DNA from: Aricia agestis
Lineage: Eukaryota; Arthropoda; Insecta; Lepidoptera; Lycaenidae
Assembly: GCF_905147365.1 (NCBI RefSeq)
Contig: NC_056428.1
Location: forward strand, 26,132,001 to 26,196,000
Direction of reading: 5' to 3'
Length of the DNA: 64,000 nucleotides
The stretch's first letter is position 1. Every line of letters begins with the position of its first letter. The notes under the pieces are model-generated. The model saw only the letters and a list, made by a program, of their open reading frames with translations, did no database searches and was not told where the DNA came from. Below are positions 22,256-59,160 of this stretch, piece after piece. The translations under genes and the position numbers were made by a program.

Positions 22256-22534
22256 CAGGGCCCGATCTAAGGGGGGGCGAGCCGGGCGTTTGCCCAGAGC
22301 GGCAAAAATGAGGGGCGGCGAAATTGACTTATTCCTATCTTCCAACCTAGCCATCCACCACTTAAGTTTGAGAATTTTACCAGCTAACCTACCTTAAGTT
22401 TGCTAGTGGAAATATTTGAGTATTTTACTTAAATATTCCCCCCATTTTCCCCCAACAAATATGTTTCCTGTATATGTAAAGGGCGGCGAAAATGATCTTT
22501 GCCTGGAGCGGCTAAATGGCTAGATTGGGTCCTG
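22256..22534. mobile_element. hAT-type MITE with exact 8-bp target duplication
   Basis: It begins CAGGGCCCGATCTA and ends TAGATTGGGTCCTG. ATAAAGTG is duplicated at 22248-22255 and 22535-22542. The GGCGAGCCGGGCG...GGCGGCGAAA segments resemble the ends of the hAT at 13548-14513, so the two may share a mobilising family. Confidence 0.88.
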
Positions 22535-22796
22535 ATAAAGTGTGTTAAACCAGTTTAGGTTGGAGCGAAACTGTAATCAATTTTGTGAAATATCGTTATC
22601 CCGTTGACCCTAAATCTAGGTCAGCTGGATGACCTAGGTTTTATCGGCTAGTGCCTAAATTTAATCACTTTGATCGACTTCGGTATTGACTTTATGTTAT
22701 TCACTGGTGAATGACTGACCTAAGTTGAGTCACAGAATAGATAAGTTGAGTTTCAATTTGTTTACGGATTTTTGTGGATGACATTATCTTCTTATA

Positions 22797-23116
22797 TGTA
22801 TACATATATTAAATTCTCGTGTCACAATGTTAGGCCGCGTACTCCTCCGAAACGGCTTTACTGATTTTAACCAAATTTTTTATGCATATTCAGTGGTTTT
22901 GAGAATCGGCTACTGGGTACTCTTTATAATGATAAGTGCATTTGTTGAATAAATAATAGTAAATTATTACAACTCGAGACTGACGGCGACCATTGTTTGT
23001 GCGACGGGATAGCGATGGACGTTGCCATGGTGACATACTTATTTAGTCACTTTAATAAAATAATACGGGTGAAATACTTTATATGGCAAAGAAACGTTTT
23101 CCGGGACAGCTAGTAA
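22797..23116 (+). mobile_element. Helitron-like element, second family
   Basis: It ends TTTTCCGGGACAGCTAGT and contains GAAACGGCTTTACTGATTTT and CCATGGTGACATACTTATT segments. A related 3' end lies at 40740. The 5' boundary is uncertain. Confidence 0.5.
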
Positions 23117-23299
23117 TTTATTACTATCGCCAGCAGTGTTTCCGAACCATTACGACCGACGACCTGCAAACCTTCAAGAAGAAAGCTTATTTTTCAAAGG
23201 CCGCCGAAGCACATTGTTACTCTTCAAAAGTTCAGATGTTGTGAGTGTCCATGAGCAACGGTAGTTCCTTTCCATCAGGTGACCAATTTGTTCGATTGC

Positions 23300-23640
23300 C
23301 CCTAATTTTATAAACATAAAACAATCTGTAAAAATTTCCGAAGTCTAGCTATAGCGGTTCTTGAGTTACAGCCTGGAGAGTGGAGACACACAGACAGACA
23401 GACGGACAGACATTGAAGTCTTAGTATAATAGGGTCCCGTTTTTACCCTTTGGGTACGGAACCCTAAAAATGTGCGAGTGTGGTTACATCTACGAGTTAC
23501 GACCTTTAGCCCAGTCGGTGAGCGTGTTGACGCACAAGTGTTTTGTAGCCTGTAGAAGGTCGCATGTTCAAAAAGGAACAAAAAGTTTTCAGTGTTCCTA
23601 AGTCAGATATACAATGTGTCCCGACACCGGTGTCCGATCC
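23300..23640. repeat. (GACA)-bearing repeat (minus) followed by a decayed SINE head
   Basis: CAGCCTGGAGAGTGGAGAC, GACAGACAGACGGACAGAC, then CCGTTTTTACCCTTTGGGTA gives the order of the interspersed family in reverse. From about 23490 a tRNA-like start (TAGCCCAGTCGGTGAGCG) leads to GGAACAAAAAGTTTTCAGTG, also present in the SINE at 27614. Confidence 0.6.
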
Positions 23641-23832
23641 TTTAATGTCATGATCTATGGCATATTTTATCGACAAATTGGCTCTCAAATTTTTTCTCTC
23701 TCTCACGGTTGTACAATGGCAGCCATTTTAGTTTTTCTCGGGCTTTCACACTAATTTGACCAGTCCTTCTCATGTAAATATCCTATGAAGATAAAAAAGG
23801 TCTCATTTGATAGCTAAACATATGGACTACGC

Positions 23833-24452
23833 TAAAGCGGGGAATTCACTACCGGCCGTGCCGTCCGGTCTGGGACAAGTCTGCCGCTTGCCCCTATTGA
23901 ACACACACGGAACAGGCAAGTCAGTCGAATAGATAGACTGCTGCAGCTCGGTCGTGGACTAATTGACTCGATATTCTTTGTAACAAATGATAGATCAGCA
24001 TCGGCATTGAGTTCTTTGGATTTTTCAATAAGTTCGCTGTTTTAGCAGCATTACGTAGATCGTTGTTCATGTAATCCTTGCTTTTAACTTTCCACAAACA
24101 AGGATACGACCAGTAAATGGAAATAAACGAATGTCAAAATTGTTTTTGTTCCTTCATTCCTAACTTTACTGTTTGTATTGTTTACAATAATATGTTTTAA
24201 AATAATATTTTAAGTGCACTCCAGTCGCTCTCCAAGGTGCGAATGACAACGGGCCGCCCGTCGCGACCATTCATGTTCACATTATTTTGCCCGTGCCCGC
24301 GCGGGAAAAATGCGATCTCGCGGGCAGGCTGCGGGCTCGGGCCAACGGGCATGTCTGTGCCCGTACCTAGGAATTGACGAGCAGACATGCGACAGACCTG
24401 CCCGTGACGGGCGGCCCGTAGCGGGCGGCCCGGTGGTCAATTCCCCGCTTTA
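23833..24452. mobile_element. 620-bp TIR element with GC-rich interior ends
   Basis: It starts TAAAGCGGGGAATTCACTAC and ends with the near-complement GGTCAATTCCCCGCTTTA. The right interior (24240-24430) is unusually rich in CGGGC repeats. No protein is recognised and the target duplication is unclear. Confidence 0.7.
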
Positions 24453-24854
24453 CACAGGCAACATTTTATAAATTTCGTGGAATTAAACATAGAAAAACCA
24501 AAGTTTAAGAAAAAATGTTTTAATTAATGGTTTTTTTGTGTAAAATTTAGCTGGTTCTTTTTTGTTTTAAAAAGATAGAGGAGGTTTTCATCTTCAATAA
24601 ATTAGTAATTGATCAATGCTAGATAGATTACACTTTAGAAGTTTTGAAGTCAGAGAATTATTTTTTTTCAAGTTAGAGAAACAACAAAAACAACAAGAAA
24701 TTTTTAGCTCATGATTTATGGCATATTTTAGTGACAAATTGGCTTTCAAACATTTTTTTTCTTCAACTTTTGAAAAAATAAAAGTTTCTCTGGCTTTATA
24801 CTATTTTATTTTGTTTTCAGTGCCTATTTGTTGTTATAGCGGCAACATATTATA

Positions 24855-25551
24855 TGTCGTAGGATGATTTGATAAATCTAATTTCGCGAAAATTCTAGGG
24901 TTTTCGCGAAAACACGGATAATTAGATAATGTTGATAACATTTTTCAATCTTATCTACTGACAAAAGTTAGTGTTTTCGCGAAAAAACGAATCGTTAGTT
25001 ATTATCGAAAAAATATCAATCACTGATTGGTGCGGTTTAAGCGCCGCACAACATCTTCTCTGATTGGTTGAAGACTTGACGTTTTAAATGTCAATTCATG
25101 TTTTTGTAAGCGAGCTAGCAGTTTTTGATATTTAATGTGTTTAAAATTGCAGTTCGACTTGAAAATAAGTGCGAAAAGTAATCTAAAAGTGTGTCTGTAA
25201 ATACAAAATGACTGATACATGTGAAATTAGTGCTGAAAGTTTAACAGAACCAGAAACTAATTCTGAGGTTATGTCCTTTATAATTCTATGGTGTATTACC
25301 TCAAAGATACATAGGAAAAGATAGTAACCAATATCTTGAGCCTTGAACCAATAAGAGTTGGCCAGTAAGCAAAAATCAAGCCAATCAGCGTTAAGAATGT
25401 GCAATGTTACTCTAGGCAACTCGCGTTTTCCCAAAAATCCATTTTTTTTAGGATAATTGAAAAATGTTATCACCATTATCTAATTATCCGTGTTTCCGAA
25501 AAAACCCTAGAATTTTCGCGAAATTTCGATTTATCAAATAATCCTACGACA
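24855..25551. mobile_element. 697-bp TIR element inserted in a (GACA) repeat
   Basis: Inverted ends of roughly 90 bp start TGTCGTAGGATGATTTGATA and end with ...ATCCTACGACA. Inside each arm TTTTCGCGAAAA-type motifs recur. The (GACA) repeat interrupted at 24854 resumes at 25552. A 38-codon frame (see 25208) suggests it derives from a larger coding element. Confidence 0.75.
25208..25324 (+). CDS. Short frame inside a TIR element, possible transposase N-terminus remnant
   Basis: ATG at 25208 opens 38 codons (MTDTCEISAESLTEPETNSE...) ending at TAG 25322-25324. The acidic start and the preceding AG-rich leader look like the first exon of a gene, possibly followed by a donor after codon 20 (GAG|GTTATG). 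No family is recognised and nothing shows that it is expressed. Confidence 0.25.
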   Translation: MTDTCEISAESLTEPETNSEVMSFIILWCITSKIHRKR

Positions 25552-25850
25552 TATGTATACACAATTTGTGAAAATTTCAGAAGTCTAGCTATAGCGGTTC
25601 TTGAGATACAGCCTGGAGACAGACAGACGGACAGACAACGAAGTCTTAGCTGTCTTGGTAATAGGGTCCCGTTTTTACCCTTTGGGTACGGAACCCTAAA
25701 AACACCAAAGTTACAGATTTTTGGCACGATAATGACCAAAAGGAAAGGCCTTATAGTGCGTCGGTGGGATTAGAACCAGCGACCCCCGGCACGAGCGCTG
25801 ACCACGCGTTCTACCACTGAGCCACAGAGGTCGTCATATTAATTATCTTA
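25552..25850 (-). repeat. (GACA)-bearing repeat and tRNA-like SINE head
   Basis: 25552-25705 repeats the order AGCCTGGAGACAGACAGACG ... CCCTTTGGGTACGGAACCCT. 25755-25832 is, on the minus strand, a tRNA-like start (GACCTCTGTGGCTCAGTGGT ... GTTCTAATCCCACC) with an imperfect B box. Confidence 0.65.
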
Positions 25851-25860
25851 TACCTATCTC

Positions 25861-25965
25861 TAGACGAGCAATTCTAGGAATCATTTTTAGAAAAAGTCAT
25901 TTTATTCGTGTTTTATCGAATACCAACCAAAGCTAGCGGCTAGCCAAAGCGGTCAAATAGCTATA
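25861..25965 (+). repeat. Helitron-like fragment (same family as 8594-9158)
   Basis: It carries GACGAGCAATTCTAGG, the GTCATTTTATTCGTGTTTTA segment and ...GGTCAAATAGCTA, ending without the final GT. A short hairpin (GCTAGCGGCTAGC) precedes the end. Confidence 0.5.
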
Positions 25966-26334
25966 ATATAAGTACTTACAATATAAATTATACTTAATAA
26001 AACCATTGCCCAGGTAATGTAAGTACTTACCTAAATCTACCGTAGGTCTACGTTGCTATTTATTTGATCTTTATTCTAACCATAATAAGTAGGTACTTAT
26101 TCTTTTTTGTGTACTTACATATATTTTGTCAGTTTTTGTCTAGCTGATCTCCTGAAATTTAAAAAAGAAATACTTACCTTGTGGAAAGGATATTGAAAAG
26201 GGCGTAGCGTTATTATTTGTTGTTGTGTCGAACGCCATCTTGCGGCGAGCTAGGTGACGTGGAAGTATAGAGCCTTCGCCCTGTACAATGTACATGCATC
26301 AGCAAACACAGCCCAGCGAACAGGCGCGCGCGCA

Positions 26335-26348
26335 TTCAGTAGTCAGTA
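26335..26348 (+). promoter_or_regulatory. Candidate initiator of the bestrophin gene
   Basis: Two TCAGT initiator-like motifs (ATTCAGTAGTCAGTACC) lie in GC-richer sequence about 250 bp before the ATG, with no TATA box at the usual distance. The motif is common by chance; 5'-end transcript data would be decisive. Confidence 0.3.
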
Positions 26349-26593
26349 CCAGTCGCGATTGCGCAGCGAGCGGAGCTCTCGCGCGCCCATGTGTAACGGG
26401 GAGGGCAAGTGCATAACACATCATCATAATGTAACTAAACAACGGTGTACAACAACAATAACTCTCTTCACCTTCCCTAGTTAAACCAGAGTGGACGAAC
26501 TCTTTCACTTTCTAAAACGTATTCAATTTTCCGCGTGTGTCTCGAGCTCGCGCCATCAAAACGTGTGTGTATAAATATTATAGTTAACTCGAA

Positions 26594-52424
<25,831 letters not shown>

Positions 52425-53307
52425 GTTAGTAAAGTAAAGACAAGTATACTGGGAGTGTAGCTTTGTGTCTAATGGCTTAGCCGGCCCCTAGACGAGCAAT
52501 TTTATTGTCAATATCACGTATTGCGTAATATTATTGACCGTCTAGGGTTGATATTTAACATCGCGCGTCTTCAATCTAATTGTCAAATAATACTGTCCAA
52601 TAAAATTGAAGCGTGATATTGAAAATGAAATTGCTCGTCTAGGGGCCGGCCGCGGCATACTTCTGTGTTGTTTGTTATATTTTGTGTCTTTTTTGCGTGC
52701 GGCGCAGGGCGCTGTGTTCACCGGTCGCCACCCATTTTAAACTCCGAAGAAAAAGGGGTTATAAATTATAATATAAGTTAAATATGTTTGTCTTGCCTGT
52801 CCATTGCATCTGGTGGCATCATAGCATCCAAGCGGGTGGACCGATTCCGATTTACTTTTTTGTTTGAAAGCTGTTTGATTGAGTGTTCTTACTTCTTAGC
52901 AATGATTTCTCATCATCAGGTCGCTAAGTGCTATATTCAGCTGTATCAGTAAGCAAAAAGTTTTGATAAAATATTCATTATTTTGCATTCTAGGGCTCCA
53001 TTCTCAAGCGTCGATTGACGTTTCGATCATAGGCTATCCTACGCTAATCGGGTCCCTGATTCCTGACACTTATAATTTGTTTTTTTTTAATCGTCAAGTC
53101 AAATCACATACACCGCGCTGCACGCACAGATTGTTTTAACTATCTTTACTTATGTGCTATTTTCTGAACCTAAACCATTTATTAATTATTATTATATGGA
53201 AACAAATAGAATGACCACCAAAAAAAATTATGTCTAAAATTGCAATACTACCAGCTATTTTAGTCACGGCTACACTTCAAATTGTAATCGAACGCCAAAT
53301 ATAGTAA
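52425..53307. other. Intron sequence with a MITE and a repeat fragment; no exon
   Basis: 52740-52920 matches the dispersed repeat at 43135 and 50755. No further bestrophin exon was recognised. Confidence 0.5.
52481..52649. mobile_element. 169-bp TIR MITE
   Basis: CCGGCCCCTAGACGAGCAAT at the start is mirrored at the end (ATTGCTCGTCTAGGGGCCGG). The inverted ends extend through CAATATCACG, about 38 bp. Confidence 0.8.
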
Positions 53308-53402
53308 ACTAGCTGTTGCCCGCGACTTCGTCCGCGTGGACTTCAGTTTATAGCGCGCGATGTCAACAAAATTGGTGTCAAAAGCTTTTATAAAAAAAAC
53401 CC

Positions 53403-54237
53403 AGCAGGGCAATCGCGCTAAATTTTTTCAACTGAAGCGCAAATGAAACTCGGACGTTGATAGACTTTTGGTACGATTCGGTATCGCGCTAACGTTTTGA
53501 CAGCTAGTTGAGACGTTACTGAACCTCAGCCCAAGCGCAAACGCTGTCAAAACAAAAAGTTGATACAATGCTACTACTACTCGCACGTTTCTGAAACGTT
53601 TCTTATTTTGGTGTGTTAAATTGACAAAAATCGATGGAAAAATATAACACAAGCTATAATCAAATTATAATATAAGCTTATGTTTTACTTCAAAGCTGTA
53701 AAATAAAATAAAAAGTGAATTGAATTTTGACATTATTTCTTTACGTAAGTAAATGTTTTCCGCGCCACAAAAACTTTTGTCACAAGTCACAACTCACAAG
53801 TCACTATTCAACACTTAAAGTATGGCGTTTGTAAAATATAGTAAAATAAAATTATGAATTCACCTACGTAAATTAAAAACTCCAAGTAACATTCATTATT
53901 CCTTATCTACCTACTACGTACCAAAACATTAAACAACTTCACTCGTGTCATATTCATCCATATGTAATTGACCAATTAACGCATTGGAAAAAATTTGTTC
54001 ATATTTAAGCCAATCAAAATTAAATCAAAAGGGCGCTGATTGGTCCGCTGCAATGTCTGTCTAAAGGTCAAACGATGTGCTTCGTTCGAGTTCCATCTAA
54101 GGTTGAGTTACGGTTGGAACGTTAGCACGATACTGAAATTAGTTCAGACGCAGCGGAACCAAACCGTAACTGAACCACAACCAAAGCAAATGTGAACCTG
54201 AATTGAAACGTTTAAAAATAACGCGATTGCCCTGCTG
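53403..54237. mobile_element. 835-bp TIR element inserted in a Helitron
   Basis: CAGCAGGGCAATCGCG at the left and CGCGATTGCCCTGCTG at the right are perfect 16-bp inverted ends. The Helitron sequence stops at AAAAAAAACC and resumes at GGTACCCC. The subterminal regions also pair imperfectly. No protein was identified. Confidence 0.8.
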
Positions 54238-54730
54238 GTACCCCTTAAATCAATACAGCTGTGCAGTGTGCACACAATAAGTAGGTACTTCATTTTTTTA
54301 TATTAAACTTTATATTTTATGCCAAATTTTAAAGCTTATTCAGCCCCCCAATTACACAACTTTACCCATAAACTATTTATCATTGATAGGTTTAGCCCCA
54401 ATTTCACCAACGTCTGTTAGTGTTAACAGCTTGTTAAAATGTCCTGTCTTCTCTTTCATTCATATGAAAAACGAAACAGCTAACGTGATACTAATTCGAG
54501 CATTAACTTTAACAGTCGTTGGTGAAATTTGGTCTTAAGGTTACGTCACTGCCTGCACAGATAAAGTACTGAGTTATTTAATACCGTAGAATAGATATAA
54601 CAATCGAAAAAAATCGAGACTTAAATGTAAGATGATACCACCTCTTATAGAAATACTTTTGAGCAAGCGTCAGCGCGATGTAGAAGACGCACGGCGCCAT
54701 CTATTATGAATTTTTTGAACAAATTTACGA

Positions 54731-55344
54731 CCCTTACAACCCTTTTTTCCAGTAAAAAAGTAGCCTATGTCCTTTCTCAGGCTTTAGACTATCTGTATAC
54801 AAAATTTCATTACAATCGGTTCGGTAGTTTTGGCGTTTGGCGTGAAAGCGAGACTGGCAGACAGACAGACAGAGATACTTTCGCATTTATAATATTAGTA
54901 TAGATTATGTGCACACTGCACAGCTGTTTTTGGGTATTTTGATTAATTAAGGGCCGCGCTACACCGGAATGGCAGCGGCGAGGCGAGCACTTTCAGCGCT
55001 GCCATTCCGGTGTAGCACGGCCCTAAGAGGGGAACCACCCTTACAACCCTTTTTTCCAGTAAAAAAGTAGCCTATGTCCTTTCTCAGGCTTTAGACTATC
55101 TGTATACAAAATTTCATTACAATCGGTTCGGTAGTTTTGGCGTTTGGCGTGAAAGCGAGACTGACAGACAGACAGACAGAGATACTTTCGCATTTATAAT
55201 ATTAGTATAGATTATGTGCACACTGCACAGCTGTTTTTGGGTATTTTGATTAATTAAGGGCCGCGCTACACCGGAATGGCAGCGGCGAGGCGAGCACTTT
55301 CAGCGCTGCCATTCCGGTGTAGCACGGCCCTAAGAGGGGTACCA
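54731..55344. repeat. Recent 307-bp tandem duplication
   Basis: 54731-55037 and 55038-55344 are almost identical, differing at only a few positions (for example GACTGGCAG versus GACTGACAG). Each unit holds a Helitron 5' end and a ~75-bp hairpin (GCGCTACACCGGAATGGCAG and complement). Confidence 0.85.
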
Positions 55345-55493
55345 CTTACCAGGGTTTTAAAAAGTTTTTAAATTTGACACAAATTTTGTTGACACCGCGC
55401 GCTATAAACTAAAGTCCACGCGGACGAAGTCGCGGGCAACAGCTAGTTATGAATAAAAACAATCTATACTAATATTATAAATGCGAAAGTATC

Positions 55494-55524
<31 letters not shown>

Positions 55525-57025
55525 CGCTTTCACGCCAAAACTACTGAACCGATTGCAATGAAATTTTGTACACAGTTATTCTAGAGTCTGAGAAAGGACA
55601 TAGGCTACATTTTGATGTGGGAAAATATCTTATTTCCATGAAAATATCGATGAAAATTACTTCGCATTGCGCGTGTCCAGTGCTCATCCCGGGGGCCTGG
55701 GTTCGAGTCCCGCAGGCGGAACAAAGTTTTCAATGTTCCTGGGTCTTGGATGTGTATTAAAATAATATTTCAAAAATCTTAAATATATTTTATGTATAAT
55801 ATTATAAAAAATCCAGAAATATATCGATGCAATGTACATTTTAGTTCTAATACGATTCAACAGATGGCGTTTTATTTTTACTTCATTGTAACATAGAACT
55901 AATCATACTTATTATTATGTTTTTGTTTATAGTTTTTAATACGTTAGAATATTATGTTTAATAATATTATCACTTGCTATAATAATAATCAATCTATCTT
56001 ATCTTATAGAACTCCTATTGCATTTCTAAGGAGTTCGAGTGTACCGTGTTGTTTTATATTCCATCCAGAAAATGTATCAATGCAATCAACATTTTAATTC
56101 TAATATATGAAAACAGATGGCGCTTTATTTTTGACTTCATTATTGTAACAGAACTAATCATACCTACTTTATTATATATTATTGTTTTTATTCATAACTA
56201 GCTGTTGCCCGCGACTTCGTCCGGATGGACTTTAGTTTATAGCGCGCGGTGTCAACAAAATTTGTGTCAAATTTAAAAACTTTTTAAAACCCTGGTAAGT
56301 GGTACCCCTCTTAGGGCCGCGCAGCGCGCTACACCGGAATGGCAGCGCTGAAAGTGCTCGCCTCGCCGCTGCCATTCCGGTGTAGCGCGGCCCTTAATTA
56401 ATCAAAATACCCAAAAACAGCTGTGAAAGTATCTCTGTCTGTCTGTCTGTCTGTCAGTCTCGCTTTCACGCCAAACGCCAAAACTACCGAACCGATTGTA
56501 ATGAAATTTTGTATACTGATAGTCTAAAGCCTGAGAAAGGACATAGGCTACTTTTTTACTGGAAAAAAGGGTTGTAAGGGTCGTAAATTTGTTCATAATA
56601 GATGGCGCCGTGCGTCTTCTACATCGCGCTGACGCTTGCTCAAAAGTCTTTCTATAAGAGGTGGTATCATCTTACATTTAGGTCTCGATTTTTTTCGATT
56701 GTTATATCTATTCTACGGTATTAAATAACTCAGTACTTTATCTGTGCAGGAAGTGACGTAACCTTAAGACCAAATTTCACCAACGACTGTTAAAGTTAAT
56801 GCTCGAATTAGTATCACGTTAGCTGTTTCGTTTTTCATATGAATGAAAGAGAAGACAGGACATTTTAACAAGCTGTTAACTAACAAACGTTGGTGAAATT
56901 GGGGCTAAACCTATCAATGATAAATAGTTTATGGGTAAAGTTGTCTAATTGGGGGGCTAAATATGCTTTAAAATTTGGCATAAAATATAAAGTTTAATAT
57001 ACAAAAATGAAGTACTTATTGTGTG

Positions 57026-57601
57026 TGTCATATATTATTATCTTACCTAACTTTACATTATCTGTGAACTATTGTATCACGTTACCATGGAGTCATAGAC
57101 GTTACCATGGAGTTATTGTTCTATAAGCTTCTCTAGTTTATTCGTGGCTTAAGAGATAGCGACATCAGAACAAAAATTCTTCAAGAAAGAGACACGCCAC
57201 CATTTGCAAAGCTAATTCAGATAGCCTCAGCAATGGAAATGGGGAAAGCTGAGAATAAAAACATATCGCAGGACTTAAATAGAGCATGGAACACGAACGC
57301 TGTAACATCTACAAGAAGACAACTTCGGCCAACTACTTCGACAAAAATAAATATGAAACGCAGATCACCAATCACAATAAGAGACTTAAGGGGGACAGAG
57401 TTCTAGCACATTTCGATCCAAAGAAACAATTAATTATAGCCACTGACGCCTCACCTGTAGGATTAGGAGCAGTACTTTCACATAGGCTACCAGATGGATC
57501 AGAAAGACCTGTGGCATTTGCGTCGAGAACATTAGCCACAAGTGAAAGGAAATACAGCCAAATAGATAATGTAAAGTTAGGTAAGATAATAATATATGAC
57601 A
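57026..57601 (+). mobile_element. 576-bp TIR element carrying fused retrotransposon fragments
   Basis: 38-bp perfect inverted ends (TGTCATATATTATTATCTTA ... complement) are bounded by GTGTG on both sides (57021-57025, 57602-57606). It starts TG and ends CA, like an LTR, but the two ends are inverted rather than direct. The interior joins a gag-like and an RNase H-like fragment. The flanking Helitron sequence is continuous across it. Confidence 0.75.
57135..57590 (+). pseudogene. Ty3/Gypsy-type gag and RNase H fragments, fused by deletion
   Basis: From about 57148 one frame reads LRDSDIRTKILQERDTPPF and ...LIQIASAMEMG, typical of insect Ty3/Gypsy gag. Near 57390 it gives way to VLAHFDPKKQLIIATDAS and VGLGAVLSHRLPDGSERPVA, the start of the RNase H domain that follows reverse transcriptase (its first catalytic Asp is in TDAS). 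Protease and reverse transcriptase are missing, so the fragment is dead. Confidence 0.8.
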
Positions 57602-58430
57602 GTGTGCACACTGCACAGCTGTATTTAAGGGGTAACAGGGTTTTTTTATAAAAGCTTTTGACACCAATTTTGTTGACATCGCGCGCTATAAACTGAAGTC
57701 CACGCGGACGAAGTCGCGGGCAACAGCTAGTAATATATAATAAAGTAGGTATGATTAGTTCTGTTACAATAATGAAGTAAAAAATAAAACGCCATCTGTT
57801 TTCATATATTAGAATTAAAATGTTGATGGCCAACACGGTACACTTGAACTCCTTAGAAATGCAGTAGGAGTTCTATAAGATAAGATAGATTGATTATTAT
57901 TATACCAAGTGATAATATTATTAAACATAATATTCTAACGTATTAAAAACTATAAACAAAAACATAATAACTAATAAGTATGATTAGTTCTATGTTACAA
58001 TGAAGTAAGAAATAAAACGCCATCTGTTGAATCGTATTAGAACTAAAATGTTCATTGCATCGATATATTTCTGGATTTTTTATAATAAATATATTTTATG
58101 TATAAATAAAATATATTTAAGATTTTTGAAGTATTATTTTAATACACATCCAAGACCCAGGAACATTGAAAACTTTTTGTTCCGCCTGCGGGACTCGAAC
58201 CCAGGACCCCCGGGATGAGCGCTGGCCACGCGCAATGCGAATTAATTTTCATCGATATTTTCATGGAAATAAGATATTTTCCCACATCAAAATGTAGCCT
58301 ATGTCCTTTCTCAGACTCTAGAATAACTGTGTACAAAATTTCATTGCAATCGGTCTAGTAGTTTTGGCGTGAAAGCGAGACAGACAGACAGACAGAGATA
58401 CTTTCGCATTTATAATATTAGTATAGATGA

Positions 58431-58780
58431 CCACCAAATATAGTAAATGATCACCAAGTATAGTATATGATCACCAAATATAGTAAATGATCACGAAAGC
58501 GAGTAAATCAATGCGATATTTCTGTCCAAATAAATCACTATGATTGACAAAAAATGTATTACGTAAGCATATTAACAAAAAAGTACAATAACTCCATATT
58601 ATATATAATAATATGGAGTTATTATATATATAACTCCATATTATATATTCAGCAATTTGGACCTGAAGAGTTAACAGACGGACACCTCATACCTTACTTA
58701 TACTGAGTCCCGTTATCATTATTATATTATTTATTTACGATAGTCAAATAACATTTCTTTTTCAAGTTCATTTTTCTTTA
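58431..58780. repeat. Short direct repeats (ATGATCACCAAATATAGTAA) and AT-rich inverted repeat
   Basis: The 24-bp motif occurs about three times at 58430-58500, inverted relative to the array at 58781-59160. AACTCCATATTATATATA recurs in both orientations at 58590-58645. Confidence 0.6.
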
Positions 58781-59160
58781 ATAGGATAGCAAAATGAAAA
58801 TACTTTGGTTATAATTTTACATTAAAATGCTAGTATGATGTTGGTGATCATTTACTAATTTTGGTGATCGTTTACTACTTTTGGTTTATCAATGATTTAT
58901 TTGGAGTCATTTTGCATAAATAGGATAGCGAGATGTTAAATCTTTGGTGATCATTTTACATCAAAATGCTGGTATAATGATGGTGATCATTTACTAATTT
59001 TGGTGATCATTTACTATTTTTGGTTTTACAATGATTTATTTGGAGTCATTTTACATAAATAGGATAGCGAAATATTGAATCTTTGGTTATCATTTTACAT
59101 TAAAATGGTGGTCTGTATTTTGGTGTTCGTTTACTATTTTTGTCTGTGAAATGTTACTAT
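58781..59160. repeat. 139-bp tandem repeat, ~2.7 copies
   Basis: ATAGGATAGC begins units at 58781, 58920 and 59059, an exact 139-bp spacing. Each unit contains GGTGATCATTTACTA motifs and ATGATTTATTTGGAGTCATT. Together with the inverted short repeats at 58430-58500 it may be one fold-back element. Confidence 0.8.

Larger units (their letters stand above)
53308..58430. mobile_element. Large nest of Helitron-like elements
   Basis: Helitron 3' ends lie at about 53308 (minus), 55445 (+), 56198 (minus) and 57730 (+); 5' ends lie near 54903 (minus), 55464 (+) and 58428 (minus). It repeats nearly all of the 19.4-22.2 kb nest: 55440-56210 matches 19990-20755, 56400-57020 matches 20940-21620, and 57740-58430 matches 21740-22200. 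A segmental duplication or repeated insertion of a composite is likely. Later insertions at 53403-54237 and 57026-57601 lie inside. Confidence 0.65.
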
